The notes: generated from the sequence alone by a model not told the origin. A DNA stretch of 64,000 bases from Desulfitobacterium hafniense DCB-2 (GCF_000021925.1 NC_011830.1:4313001-4377000); one strand, 5' to 3'; shown: positions 9,431 to 17,555, counted from the first letter of the stretch. Numbers and translations: made by a program.

Positions 9431-9450
9431 AATCAAGGGGACAGGTCCCG
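9431..9450. repeat. Interspersed GGGACAGGTCCC-type repeat
   Basis: AATCAAGGGGACAGGTCCCG, a half-element of the palindrome family also seen near 9669, 11241 and 62753. It is preceded by a second GAATCAAGGG at 9421. Confidence 0.7.
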
Positions 9451-9489
9451 TTTTTCAGCCTGAATCCCGCAGTAATTTTCCCTTATCCT

Positions 9490-9545
9490 ATACAAAAATG
9501 CTAAAAACACCAGGGGCATGAGTTTCCGGCCTCAAGCCCTGGTGT
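9490..9545 (-). terminator. Rho-independent terminator of the purine permease gene
   Basis: On the minus strand a hairpin with the 9-bp stem ACACCAGGG/CCCTGGTGT (9507-9545) plus a weaker inner stem is followed by TTTTTAGCATTTTT. It lies downstream of the permease stop at 9693 and before the mraZ promoter region. Confidence 0.8.
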
Positions 9546-9567
9546 CTCCACTTTTTGAGAAAACTCC

Positions 9568-9601
9568 CGGTCAAATTCCCAAGCGCTTGGGAATTTGACC
9601 G
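9568..9601. repeat. 34-bp perfect palindrome
   Basis: Arms CGGTCAAATTCCCAAGC and its exact complement meet with no loop at AGCGCT. It lies between the permease gene and its terminator. There is no T-tract, so a terminator role is unlikely. It may be a protein-binding dyad or part of the repeat cluster around it. Confidence 0.7.
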
Positions 9602-9615
9602 AAAAAAACGCCAAA

Positions 9616-9691
9616 AGACAGGTCCCATCATTCACTGCCTGGAAGGAATACTCCGGGCTAGTGAATAACGGGACCTGTCCCCTTGATTCAA
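9616..9691. repeat. Inverted pair of GACAGGTCCC repeats forming a long hairpin
   Basis: GACAGGTCCC followed by ATTCACT (9617-9636 region) is answered by AGTGAATAACGGGACCTGTC (9660-9678). The intervening GCCTGGA/TCCGGGC also pairs. The right copy continues into CCCCTTGATTCA. This is a fold-back member of the interspersed repeat family. Confidence 0.7.
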
Positions 9692-9692
9692 A

Positions 9693-11105
9693 TTAAATTC
9701 TGGCTAAAAGAATAAAGTTAAGAACAAAGAGCAGAGTAGCGATCCACAATACCGGGCTGATTTCTTTGGTCTCACCCTTGAAGACCTTGACGATGCAAAA
9801 GAAAATAAAGCCGGCGGCAATACCATAAGAGATGCTGTAGCAAAAAGCCATGAAGATACCGGCAAAGAAAGCAGGAATGGCTTCGCTTAAATCTCCCCAT
9901 TTAATCTCCTTAAAGGAAGAAAGCATCATAATACCGACGATGATTAAAGCTGGAGCAGTAGCTACACCAGGAACCGCACTGACCACCGGGGCTAAGAAAG
10001 CACTGGCCGCGAAGAGAACGGCGACCACGATGCTGGTTAATCCGGTCCGTCCACCGGCTCCAATACCGGCTGCGCTTTCCACATAAGTGGTTGTGTTGGA
10101 TGTCCCAAAGAGGGAACCTACCGAAGTAGCGATAGCATCGGCAAAGAGGGCCTTGTCCATTTTGGAGCTGAAGCCTTTGCTGGTTTCCATGGCTTTCAGA
10201 TCGGCTTCGGAGAAAATTCCTGAACTGCGGCCGGTGCCGATAAAGGTACCAATAGTGTCAAAAACATCAGATAAACTGAAAGCAAAAATTGTGACCAGAA
10301 CGAGAGGAATCTTAGCCGGATCACTGAAGAGGGAAACAAGTCCGGGATTTCCGAAGGCTGCCATAAACGTTTGCGGCAGTTCAGCAAGAGCACCGCTAAA
10401 GCTGATGGAGGAACCCATATGAGTAAGACCTAAAGGAATACCGACCAGAGTTGTCACAATAATACCAATCAAAATAGCGCCTTTAACATTGCGAATAAGC
10501 AAAATAACTGTAAGAACGAGGCCTAAAATAGCCAGAAGTACGGAAGGAGAATTTAAAGTAACAAGGGCCGGAACAGCACTGGAGCTTGCGATAACCGTTC
10601 CGCCTTCACCCAGTTGAACATAAGTTCCGGGGTCGGAGGTAAAGGAAAGCAAGCCGGCATTCTTAATACCGATATAAGCAATAAAAATACCAATACCGCC
10701 GCCAATAGCATTTTGCAGACTTAAAGGAATGGATGTAATAATTTTTTTCCGAATGCTTGTCACTGTGATTAAAATATTAATAAGACCGCATAAGAAAACC
10801 ATGGCTAATGCTTCTTGCCAAGTAAAGCCAAGACCAAAGACAACTGTAAAAACAAAAAAAGCATTAAGCCCCATACCTGGCGCTTGGGCATAAGGTACAT
10901 TAGCAACTAGACCCATGACTAATGTTCCGATAACCGCTGCGATAATCGTAGCCAGGAATACTGCACCCCAAGGCATACCCGCTTGAGAAAGCATAGCCGG
11001 ATTGACCATGATGATGTAGGCCATTGCGAAAAATGTAGTGAGTCCGGCAACGAGCTCAGTGCGGACATTGGAGCCGTTTTCCTTAAGTTTGAAGAAATTT
11101 TCCAC
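9693..11105 (-). CDS. pbuG: NCS2/AzgA-type purine (hypoxanthine/guanine/adenine) permease
   Basis: Inner-membrane proton symporter for purine bases. The product has about 13 hydrophobic segments and the AzgA/PbuG signatures ELVAGLTTFFAMAYII, YAQAPGMGLNAFF, SDVFDTIGTFIG and GTSNTTTYVESAAGIGAGGRTGL. A longer frame opens at 11150, but AGGAGG with 7-bp spacing precedes a GTG at 11105 that begins VENFFKLKENG. I take that start, giving 470 residues. Twin PurBoxes and a promoter lie upstream, so purine-responsive PurR control is expected. The precise substrate among purines cannot be read from sequence. Confidence 0.9.
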   Translation of the reverse strand: MENFFKLKENGSNVRTELVAGLTTFFAMAYIIMVNPAMLSQAGMPWGAVFLATIIAAVIGTLVMGLVANVPYAQAPGMGLNAFFVFTVVFGLGFTWQEALAMVFLCGLINILITVTSIRKKIITSIPLSLQNAIGGGIGIFIAYIGIKNAGLLSFTSDPGTYVQLGEGGTVIASSSAVPALVTLNSPSVLLAILGLVLTVILLIRNVKGAILIGIIVTTLVGIPLGLTHMGSSISFSGALAELPQTFMAAFGNPGLVSLFSDPAKIPLVLVTIFAFSLSDVFDTIGTFIGTGRSSGIFSEADLKAMETSKGFSSKMDKALFADAIATSVGSLFGTSNTTTYVESAAGIGAGGRTGLTSIVVAVLFAASAFLAPVVSAVPGVATAPALIIVGIMMLSSFKEIKWGDLSEAIPAFFAGIFMAFCYSISYGIAAGFIFFCIVKVFKGETKEISPVLWIATLLFVLNFILLARI

Positions 11106-11181
11106 TCTGATTCCTCCTGTTTTATTGTTATCTTTGCCATTATTCGTCATAAACAGACTTGCAACGGCATTTAATGAATGT

Positions 11182-11213
11182 ATTATACTTTACTTCCGAA
11201 CATTAGTCTACAG
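11182..11213 (-). promoter_or_regulatory. Promoter of the purine permease gene
   Basis: Minus strand: -35 TAGACT, 17-bp spacer, -10 TATAAT (plus-strand 11182-11187). The spacer contains one of the two PurBoxes, so repressor binding would block polymerase. Confidence 0.7.
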
Positions 11214-11234
11214 TTTTTTTCTTTCGTTCGGATA
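11193..11234. promoter_or_regulatory. Twin PurBoxes (PurR operator)
   Basis: CCGAAC at 11196-11201 and its inverted partner GTTCGG at 11226-11231 have AT-rich flanks matching the Bacillus PurBox form AWWWCCGAACWWT. The gap between the two 13-bp boxes is about 18 bp, close to the 16-17 bp known for PurR operators. Assignment to PurR is by analogy. Confidence 0.7.
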
Positions 11235-11240
11235 TTTTCT

Positions 11241-11270
11241 TGAATCAAGGGGACCTGTCCCCTTGATTCA
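11241..11270. repeat. Near-perfect 30-bp palindrome of the GGGACAGGTCCC family
   Basis: Arms TGAATCAAGGGGAC and their exact complement flank a central CT. It lies between lpdA and the permease operator. It lacks a T-tract and is the most complete copy of the family in the window. Confidence 0.75.
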
Positions 11271-11284
11271 CCTTTGATTCACTA

Positions 11285-12670
11285 CTAGGCCAAATGCAAC
11301 GGTTTTGCCGAAATCCCATGAGCAGCCTCCATAATGGCCTCCGGCAAAGTGGGATGAGCGTGAATGATCTTAGCCAGATCTTCAGCCTTTATCTTTTTCT
11401 CCACGGCCAGCACACATTCCTGAATCAGGCTGCTGGCCTGAGGTCCCATGATACTGGCGCCTATTACAACTCCCTCTTCATCAGCCAACAGCTTCACCAA
11501 TCCCATGATTTCCCCTAATGCTAAGGCTTTGCCATTGGCGCTGAAAGGGAACTTACTGACCTTATAGTTTTGGCCTGAAGCCTTTAAAGCCTGCTCAGTC
11601 TCACCGACAGCGGCAATCTCCGGGTAGGTAAAGATGGCACTGGGTATCGCCCTTCCCTCCATACTAACCTGCTGCCCCGCCATATGCTCAGCTGCCACCA
11701 TCCCCTGCATGGAGGCTACATGGGCAAGCATCGCCCCACCCACTACATCCCCAAGAGCATACACCTTAGGGACCGAGGTTTGCATCTGAGAGTTGACTTT
11801 GATAGCTCCCCGGTCCAGCTCAAGTCCTAAGGCATCCCCATGGATGCCACTGAGACTCGGTCTTCTGCCCGTAGCCAAAAGCACCTGTTGGGCCGGTAAT
11901 TCCTTCAAGCCCTTCCCATCCTCAACAATAACCACCAAACCCTCTTCCTTAGGTTTGATTTCCCTTACAAAAGCCTTCGTCAAAATCTCCAGCCCGCTTC
12001 TTTTCAGCAAAGGAGCTAAGCGTTTGGGTATCTCTTCATCGATATTGGGAAGAAGAGAAGGAAGCATTTCCACCACACTGACCTTGACGCCAAATTCGTG
12101 GTAAATGGACGCAAACTCCAAACCAATCACGCCACCGCCGATGACCACCAGGCTATCGGGAAGGGTTTCCTGTTCAAGAAGCTCTTCGCTGGTCACCACT
12201 CCCGGGAGGTCCACACCGGGTACAGGAATTTTGGTCGGGATGGATCCCGTGGCCAAAACCAAATTCTCCACATGAAGCTCAACCTTACCCGTTTCGGTCG
12301 TGACTTCAATCCGATTGGCCTCTTTTACCTCTCCCCACCCTTTTAGCACAGTAATCTTTTTCGCCTTCATGAGCTGCTCAATGCCGCTTACTAAGGTATT
12401 GACCACTTCCTTTTTCCTTGCGGCAATTTGCGGGTAATGAAGCAACGCGCCCCCAAGCTGAATGCCGAATTCTTCGGCATGCTTTATTTCCCGCCATAAC
12501 TCCGCGCTTTTGACCAAGGTCTTGGTGGGAATGCATCCTTTGTTCAGACAGGTCCCCCCCAAACGCTCTTTCTCAACCAAAACGACGGATAAGCCAAGCT
12601 GGGCAGCGCGTAAGGCGCAGACATAGCCCCCGGGACCTCCGCCTAAGATGCCAACCTGATACTGTTCCAT
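11285..12670 (-). CDS. lpdA: Dihydrolipoyl dehydrogenase
   Basis: Flavoprotein that reoxidises dihydrolipoyl groups with NAD. The 461-residue protein has the FAD-binding GGGPGGYVCALRAAQLG, the redox-active disulfide in GGTCLNKGCIPTK, the NAD-binding VVIGGGVIGLEFASIY, YALGDVVGGAMLAH, and the C-terminal catalytic His-Glu pair in HAHPTLPEAIMEAA. No 2-oxoacid dehydrogenase or glycine-cleavage genes are adjacent, so its partner complex lies elsewhere. A strong RBS (GGGAGG) precedes the ATG. Confidence 0.94.
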   Translation of the reverse strand: MEQYQVGILGGGPGGYVCALRAAQLGLSVVLVEKERLGGTCLNKGCIPTKTLVKSAELWREIKHAEEFGIQLGGALLHYPQIAARKKEVVNTLVSGIEQLMKAKKITVLKGWGEVKEANRIEVTTETGKVELHVENLVLATGSIPTKIPVPGVDLPGVVTSEELLEQETLPDSLVVIGGGVIGLEFASIYHEFGVKVSVVEMLPSLLPNIDEEIPKRLAPLLKRSGLEILTKAFVREIKPKEEGLVVIVEDGKGLKELPAQQVLLATGRRPSLSGIHGDALGLELDRGAIKVNSQMQTSVPKVYALGDVVGGAMLAHVASMQGMVAAEHMAGQQVSMEGRAIPSAIFTYPEIAAVGETEQALKASGQNYKVSKFPFSANGKALALGEIMGLVKLLADEEGVVIGASIMGPQASSLIQECVLAVEKKIKAEDLAKIIHAHPTLPEAIMEAAHGISAKPLHLA

Positions 12671-12684
12671 TTAGTTCTTCCTCC

Positions 12685-13974
12685 CTATACCTTAAAACCC
12701 GCGACCTGTTCTCTAAGTTCGATAGCCATACTTACCAAACTTTGCGCAGCCTCGGCAATATTCTGCATACTTGCCGCAACCTCAGCCGAAGCCTGCTCGA
12801 TCTCCCTTGTGGACACTTCGGCTTCCGCCGCGATATATTCTACTTGCTGGGATTGATTGGTGACCCCTTCCATATGAGTTAAGATTTGCTCGCCGGAAGC
12901 GGCAATTTCCGAAATATCACTGGACACTTGTTTGGTGGACTTCACAATAATCTCCAAAGCCTGCCGGGCCGCCAAGGTCTGTTGTAAAGAATTCTCCACT
13001 TTCGAATCGGCCACTTTCATGGCGTCCACCGTGGCTGTAATGGTTTCCTGAATACCATTGGTGATCTCGGCTACCTCATCGGTAGAGACCGATACCCCTT
13101 CCGCTAACTTGCGAATCTCATCAGCTACTACCGCAAAACCCCGGCCATGCTCGCCGGCCCTGGCTGCTTCGATGGCAGCGTTGAGAGCCAAAAGATTGGT
13201 CTGACGCGCAATGGAAGCTATGGTCGCCGTAATCGAAACAATTTGCTGGGATTGCTCATCTAAATTCTTGATACGTTCGGAGGCCTCATCCACCGTGGTA
13301 TTGGTATCCTGCATAGCCTGGACAATTCCCGATAGACCATTCAATCCCTTTTCAGCATTTCCTTGAGAAATGCCTGCTTCCTGGGCCACCGAACGGGCTC
13401 GCTCCGCAATAATCTGAATGGTATCCTGCAGGGCCCTGAAGGAATCCATGGCCCGGGAGATAACCGTTCTTTGCTGGGCCATCCCATTGGACATTCCCGC
13501 TATATGTTGGCTGACTTCTTCATTCTTAGCCGCTATCTCCTCCGAGTTTGCGGAAAGCTCATCAATGGACTCAACCCATTCATTGGCCATGATTCTGATC
13601 TTATGAATAATCTCCCGGAAGTTTTTTGTCATCGCATTAAACGCCTGGGTCACTGCTGCCATTTCCGCACTGGTAACCTGAATTTGCGTATTCAGCTCAC
13701 CCTCCGCCACCTGCAATATCCCGATTTCCATCTGCTGAATAGGCTTTAAAAAACGATTATAATTCCGAAAAGAAGCCGCTACAGCAATCCCCAAACCCGC
13801 TATCAGATACCCCCCGCAAACCACCAACATTTCAAACTGAGGTAGTTTCAGAATAAATTGAATCACCGCGGCTATCACGACAACTGAAGGAATGACAACC
13901 TTCAAGGTCTGCCCGATATACTTGAAAAGGCTAACCTGCTTTAAATCCTCGGAGCCATTCATCACAAGGCTCAT
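12685..13974 (-). CDS. Methyl-accepting chemotaxis protein without an extracellular sensor domain
   Basis: 429-residue transducer. Two membrane segments (about residues 24-43 and 50-68) are separated by only a few residues, so there is no periplasmic ligand-binding domain. A HAMP-like linker and the cytoplasmic signalling domain follow, with the conserved hairpin tip in IARQTNLLALNAAIEAARAG and FAVVADEIRKLAE. Signals are probably sensed at the membrane or in the cytoplasm. RBS GAGGGGGT precedes the ATG. Confidence 0.92.
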   Translation of the reverse strand: MSLVMNGSEDLKQVSLFKYIGQTLKVVIPSVVVIAAVIQFILKLPQFEMLVVCGGYLIAGLGIAVAASFRNYNRFLKPIQQMEIGILQVAEGELNTQIQVTSAEMAAVTQAFNAMTKNFREIIHKIRIMANEWVESIDELSANSEEIAAKNEEVSQHIAGMSNGMAQQRTVISRAMDSFRALQDTIQIIAERARSVAQEAGISQGNAEKGLNGLSGIVQAMQDTNTTVDEASERIKNLDEQSQQIVSITATIASIARQTNLLALNAAIEAARAGEHGRGFAVVADEIRKLAEGVSVSTDEVAEITNGIQETITATVDAMKVADSKVENSLQQTLAARQALEIIVKSTKQVSSDISEIAASGEQILTHMEGVTNQSQQVEYIAAEAEVSTREIEQASAEVAASMQNIAEAAQSLVSMAIELREQVAGFKV

Positions 13975-14128
13975 TGAGATACCCCCTCATAGATCTGGTG
14001 ATTTTATCCCAGACTTTTCTTATTCTTTTGTCTAAATGATTCTCTTTGAATTTGCTTATTCCTTTTAAATTAACTAAAATTTCTGAATAATTCCAAGGTC
14101 TTCCCTCCGGCACGCCTACCTTCTTCCC

Positions 14129-14168
14129 TACAAAAAGAACCTATTCTGCACAACACAAAATAGGTTCT
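14129..14168 (-). terminator. Rho-independent terminator after the DUF1858 gene
   Basis: Minus-strand hairpin GAACCTATT/AATAGGTTC (14137-14145 and 14159-14167) is followed by TTTTTG, 25 bp after the DUF1858 stop. Confidence 0.85.
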
Positions 14169-14192
14169 CCTTTTCCACCTATACTTATCTAT

Positions 14193-14396
14193 TTAATTCG
14201 CTGCAATCACCTTGTTCAGCTTCTCTACCAGCTCATCCGGTTTCTTGCCATGGGTAAGTGCTGCTCCTTCAATGCTTTCCATCGTGGATGAAGGGCATCC
14301 TAAACAATGCATGCCTAATTCCAGAAAAGTCTGCACCGTCTGAGGATAGCTGCGTAAAACCTGACCTACTGTCATGTCCTTAGTGATCAAAGCCAA
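14193..14396 (-). CDS. DUF1858 domain protein
   Basis: 67-residue protein consisting of one DUF1858 domain: ITKDMTVGQVLRSYPQT, then GMHCLGCPSSTMESIEGAA, with the conserved Cys-x2-Cys pair. The domain is common in anaerobes, alone or fused to redox proteins, and the cysteines suggest a redox or sulfur/iron-sulfur-linked role. The function is not established. It is flanked by a chemoreceptor gene and a repeat region and has its own terminator. Confidence 0.85.
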   Translation of the reverse strand: MALITKDMTVGQVLRSYPQTVQTFLELGMHCLGCPSSTMESIEGAALTHGKKPDELVEKLNKVIAAN

Positions 14397-14539
14397 AACC
14401 TCCTAACTCCCTCTTACAATTCTCACTAAAATGGTCGGATTTATTATAACTTATTTTGCTTACTTGTTCAACTTTTTGGTGTCTTCGTGCCTTCATTCGT
14501 GCTGCGAGGCGTCAACGGAGGAAAAAGCGTTTGCTTGGG

Positions 14540-14650
14540 TTGCGTAGCTTTGCGCACAACGGACCTTCGGGCGTGATCTCCTGAAACCTTCCACCGGAAG
14601 GTTTCTTGATCGGAGACTCACGTACTCCATAGCTCCGGAGCTGGTCAACT
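14540..14650. repeat. Interspersed repeat with internal hairpin (R3 copy a)
   Basis: Contains GCGTAGCTTTGCGCACAA (14542-14559), a perfect hairpin GAAACCTTCC/GGAAGGTTTC (14583-14605), and TACTCCATAGCTCCGGAGC (14623-14641). The two outer blocks recur at 34832-35014 in inverted orientation and closer together. The repeat abuts the 3' end of the next gene (stop at 14668). Confidence 0.7.
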
Positions 14651-14667
14651 CAGCTTTCGGCCCGCTT

Positions 14668-16791
14668 TCAGCCATCAAACAAGATCAGCCTCAGCCAATT
14701 GGACTGCTGAACCATATGGACGGCATAGAGGATGTCTTCCCAGCGGAAAGCAGCCACCACCGCCGCGATCAGGAGAATGATACCAGGCACCCACAGAAAA
14801 GCGGCATAACCACCGCCAATACGATGGACATCCCGAACCTTGAGAGGGAGGAAAAGAAAGTTAAAGCCCATATAGACCAAGAAAGGCACTGAGCGGGGTA
14901 TCCCCCAGGCCTGCAAGGCCCACAACACACCCACCGTCCAATTCCAGAAGTACCTTCTTTCCAGCCAAGCCGCCAAGCCTTTGGTATCAGGAGCCCCAGG
15001 CAGATGCGGCGCCACCACGCCCACTTGCAGCAAACGCAATAAAGAAAACAAACTGCCCAAAATCACCCATATCAACCAGGGGGATTGCATCCTTATTCCT
15101 TCCCATAAGGGCCATTGATTGGGAACCCACTGCGCCCAGGGCACCTCCGTGTTAAAAAGAAGGGCCGTCAGTATACCGGCCAGGGTCATTTGCCGGGTAA
15201 TCATGGCCAAGCCCTGCCAGAACCACGCCATGCGCAAAGCCCGTTTAGGCTTCTTATTCTGGAGCTCTTTGTACCGCCAGTTCACTGCCGCCAGATTTGA
15301 CCAGGCTACGATGACCAAAAGAACCGCCCAGATCTTACTGACCCACTTTTCTGCAGGCCATAATCCCCCTCGGCTCCCTTGAGTCCCTTGAGGCTGCTGA
15401 ATTTCTCCCCAAGGCCCGACCATTGATTCCCCATCGGTCAGATTTAAGCTGAAAGTGGGGACTGGCGCCGTTACAGATTGGACTTCCTGCTCATAGGCTT
15501 TTACCAGGGACTGGGAGTTGTATTCCAAACCGATTCCGGAAGTATAAGCCCATACCGAGGGGTGAAGACTGGCTATTTTCGTCCACTCCCCCCACACCCT
15601 GGGCTCAGGAAGACGTTGAGCCGGAACCATGGCACTGCCTGGCAGCTCTATCCACAGCCCGATCCCCGCCCGATCTGCTTCCATCAGCCAATACTCATCC
15701 GGCTGCTGGCCGAGAAAGTAGATAAGGTTATAACCTTGCTCCTTGCACTCCTTAAGCCAGGCGGCAATATCGCCTTGATTTCTCAGTTCAACCTCTTTTT
15801 CCGGAGACAGGGCCAGCCCTTGAATGGGTAATTCCTTCCCATTCAAAAGAAAGATCCCATCCTGATATGCCAAAGATGTAAGCCCTAAAGCAAAGGCAAT
15901 ATCGTCACGATCACCCCGCGAGTTGCTTACAGTCAAATACACTTGATAGAGATAAGGATCTTCCGGACTCCAAAGATGTCCGTCAGGAATCTGAAAAGCC
16001 AGGCTCACATTCTGCACAGAACTTTCATCGGAGTGAACTTGAGTTACGGCTTGAGCAATCTCCGCAGAGCCATCAGAAATTATCCCCTGAACAGTCCATG
16101 GTCCATATTCGGAAAACCCATGATGACTCAGCTGAAAATCAACTTGAACCCGGGCCATAGTATCTTCCCATGTCACCTGAGTGCGCGGGTTTTCAAGACT
16201 GGTCTCCATAACTGCTTGTAAAGCTATGCGCCCGGTAATCCTGCCTTTATCAGGATAACCTGAGCCTAAAAAGGTGGCTTTCTGAGAAGAAGGTGCAGAA
16301 AGTTCCAGCAGGAGCAAATTATCCTGACCATGGTTTAAGGCTGTGACAGGAATCTGGATACGCTCGCTCCCCCCCTCGCCGACTATACTGCCAATGCGAT
16401 GGGCACTTTCCATCCCGTTAAGATAAAGATCACAATGGCCATATACGCCATTGATCTGGAGCATAATGCTGCGGGCATTCCATTCAGCCGGGATTTTAAA
16501 GGTTTTCAGCGCCACTTGAAATTCCTTGCTTGAAGGAAGATAGCCGTATTCCCCGCCCGTGATCGGCGAGTCAATCCCCTTTCCTTCCTGCTCCGTTTCC
16601 GTAATCCAGGCTTGGCGCAAAGAAGGGTAGATCTTCCACTGCCCTCCCAGGTCCATTTCCCAGCGGTCAGCGCTGGTTGAAAAAGAGGAAGTTTTCAGGA
16701 ACACTCCGGGTGTAGAATTCCAATTCCAAATCAACAGTCCCAAAGCTATCGCAAAAGTCAAAACCAATAAGTAAAGACGTTTATTAAACAT
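14668..16791 (-). CDS. Membrane protein with glycoside hydrolase family 2-like domains, probably catalytically inactive
   Basis: 707 residues. An N-terminal signal anchor (residues 5-23) is followed by a GH2 sugar-binding jelly roll (DLGGQWKIYP...FKIPAEWNARSIMLQINGVYGHCDLYLNG), an immunoglobulin-like domain (LWSPEDPYLYQVYLTV), and a TIM-barrel-like part (LNGKELPIQGLALS). The usual GH2 acid/base stretch HPSV..WS.GNE reads HPSVWAYTSGIGLEY, lacking the catalytic Asn-Glu. The last 220 residues form five or six membrane helices. I infer a membrane-anchored carbohydrate-binding or structural protein. Confidence 0.6.
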   Translation of the reverse strand: MFNKRLYLLVLTFAIALGLLIWNWNSTPGVFLKTSSFSTSADRWEMDLGGQWKIYPSLRQAWITETEQEGKGIDSPITGGEYGYLPSSKEFQVALKTFKIPAEWNARSIMLQINGVYGHCDLYLNGMESAHRIGSIVGEGGSERIQIPVTALNHGQDNLLLLELSAPSSQKATFLGSGYPDKGRITGRIALQAVMETSLENPRTQVTWEDTMARVQVDFQLSHHGFSEYGPWTVQGIISDGSAEIAQAVTQVHSDESSVQNVSLAFQIPDGHLWSPEDPYLYQVYLTVSNSRGDRDDIAFALGLTSLAYQDGIFLLNGKELPIQGLALSPEKEVELRNQGDIAAWLKECKEQGYNLIYFLGQQPDEYWLMEADRAGIGLWIELPGSAMVPAQRLPEPRVWGEWTKIASLHPSVWAYTSGIGLEYNSQSLVKAYEQEVQSVTAPVPTFSLNLTDGESMVGPWGEIQQPQGTQGSRGGLWPAEKWVSKIWAVLLVIVAWSNLAAVNWRYKELQNKKPKRALRMAWFWQGLAMITRQMTLAGILTALLFNTEVPWAQWVPNQWPLWEGIRMQSPWLIWVILGSLFSLLRLLQVGVVAPHLPGAPDTKGLAAWLERRYFWNWTVGVLWALQAWGIPRSVPFLVYMGFNFLFLPLKVRDVHRIGGGYAAFLWVPGIILLIAAVVAAFRWEDILYAVHMVQQSNWLRLILFDG

Positions 16792-16887
16792 AATCGGTGT
16801 AAACCTTTCCTTTTGTTCGTTCTTAATTTCTAGACGATCCGTTAAATTCCTTCAAGGAATCCTTCTATTAAGAACAATCCGCACAAT

Positions 16888-16914
16888 AAAAAAAGCCCGA
16901 TCCATGACCAGACT
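16888..16914 (-). terminator. Rho-independent terminator of perR
   Basis: On the minus strand a 9-bp stem with several G-U pairs (AGTCTGGTC/GATCGGGCT, loop ATG) is followed by seven T residues, 20 bp after the perR stop. Confidence 0.75.
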
Positions 16915-16933
16915 TTAATCAATCGACTATCAT

Positions 16934-17368
16934 TTAATTCATCTTTTTTATATCCCGTGCTGCACATTGGGGACAGACCCCATAGAACTCAAGACGATGT
17001 CCATGGACTTGGAAGCCTGTATGGGAACCCACTTCTCTCTCCAATTCCAGCAGAGGACGATGGAAGTCGACAATTTTCCCACATTCAGTGCACGCTACAT
17101 GGTAGTGATTGCTAGGATTCCCATCAAAACGGCTTGACATATCCCCATAGGAAAGCTCCAAGATATGTCCATGTTCTTTCAACATGTTTAAGGTATTGTA
17201 TATAGTTCCCAAACTTACACCGGGAAACTTCGCCTTGACATGATGATAGATTTCCTCAGCTGTCGGATGAGTATCCGTACCTAAAAGAAACTCTAAAATA
17301 GCCTGACGCTGGGGAGTAAACCGTACCCCTTTGTCCTTAAGCTGCTTAAGAATTTCGATGGCAGTCAT
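16934..17368 (-). CDS. perR: Peroxide-responsive Fur-family repressor PerR
   Basis: Metal-dependent repressor. The 144-residue protein has the Fur winged helix (TPQRQAILEFL...VSLGTIYNTLNMLKEHG), the PerR-type regulatory ligands with Asp in SSRFDGN and VDF and the HYHV histidines, and the structural zinc pairs CTEC and CPQC. Aspartates in place of glutamates favour PerR over Fur or Zur. A frame opens at 17386, but AAGGAGA lies just upstream of the internal ATG at 17368, which I take as the start. A Per-box-like palindrome overlaps the transcription start region. Confidence 0.88.
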   Translation of the reverse strand: MTAIEILKQLKDKGVRFTPQRQAILEFLLGTDTHPTAEEIYHHVKAKFPGVSLGTIYNTLNMLKEHGHILELSYGDMSSRFDGNPSNHYHVACTECGKIVDFHRPLLELEREVGSHTGFQVHGHRLEFYGVCPQCAARDIKKMN

Positions 17369-17387
17369 GAACTCATCTCCTTGCATT

Positions 17388-17408
17388 TTAAAATAATTAT
17401 TATTTTTA
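17388..17408. promoter_or_regulatory. Per-box-like operator of perR
   Basis: AAAATAATTATTATTTTTA closely resembles the Per box TTATAATNATTATAA. It lies between the -10 and the RBS, consistent with negative autoregulation. Confidence 0.65.
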
Positions 17409-17436
17409 GTTTAATGAAAAATATATAAATTGTCAA
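17408..17436 (-). promoter_or_regulatory. perR promoter
   Basis: Minus strand: perfect -35 TTGACA (17431-17436), 17-bp spacer, -10 TAAACT (17408-17413), followed by the Per-box-like sequence. Confidence 0.75.
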
Positions 17437-17513
17437 GATAAAAAAACAATATTTCTTTAAAATTAGGACTTTAGTCCTAGTGAAACACTTTTTATCATCA
17501 GCTCGGCTGATAA

Positions 17514-17546
17514 ATTAAAAAGGGAGTCAACAGACTCCCTTTTTAA
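17514..17546 (-). terminator. Terminator of the ferredoxin gene
   Basis: AAAAAGGGAGTC/GACTCCCTTTTT hairpin with T-tracts on both strands, immediately after the ferredoxin stop. It could work in both directions. Confidence 0.9.
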
Positions 17547-17555
17547 GAACATGAA

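Noticed and set aside
16960..16990. ATTGGGGACAGACCCC, similar to the interspersed palindromes
   Set aside because: It encodes the PerR zinc motif YGVCPQC, which is conserved in the family, so the resemblance is coincidental.
17462..17510. Small dyads TTAGGACTTTAGTCCTA and ATCAGCTCGGCTGAT upstream of perR
   Set aside because: They lie beyond the promoter and match no operator I can name; noted only as sequence.
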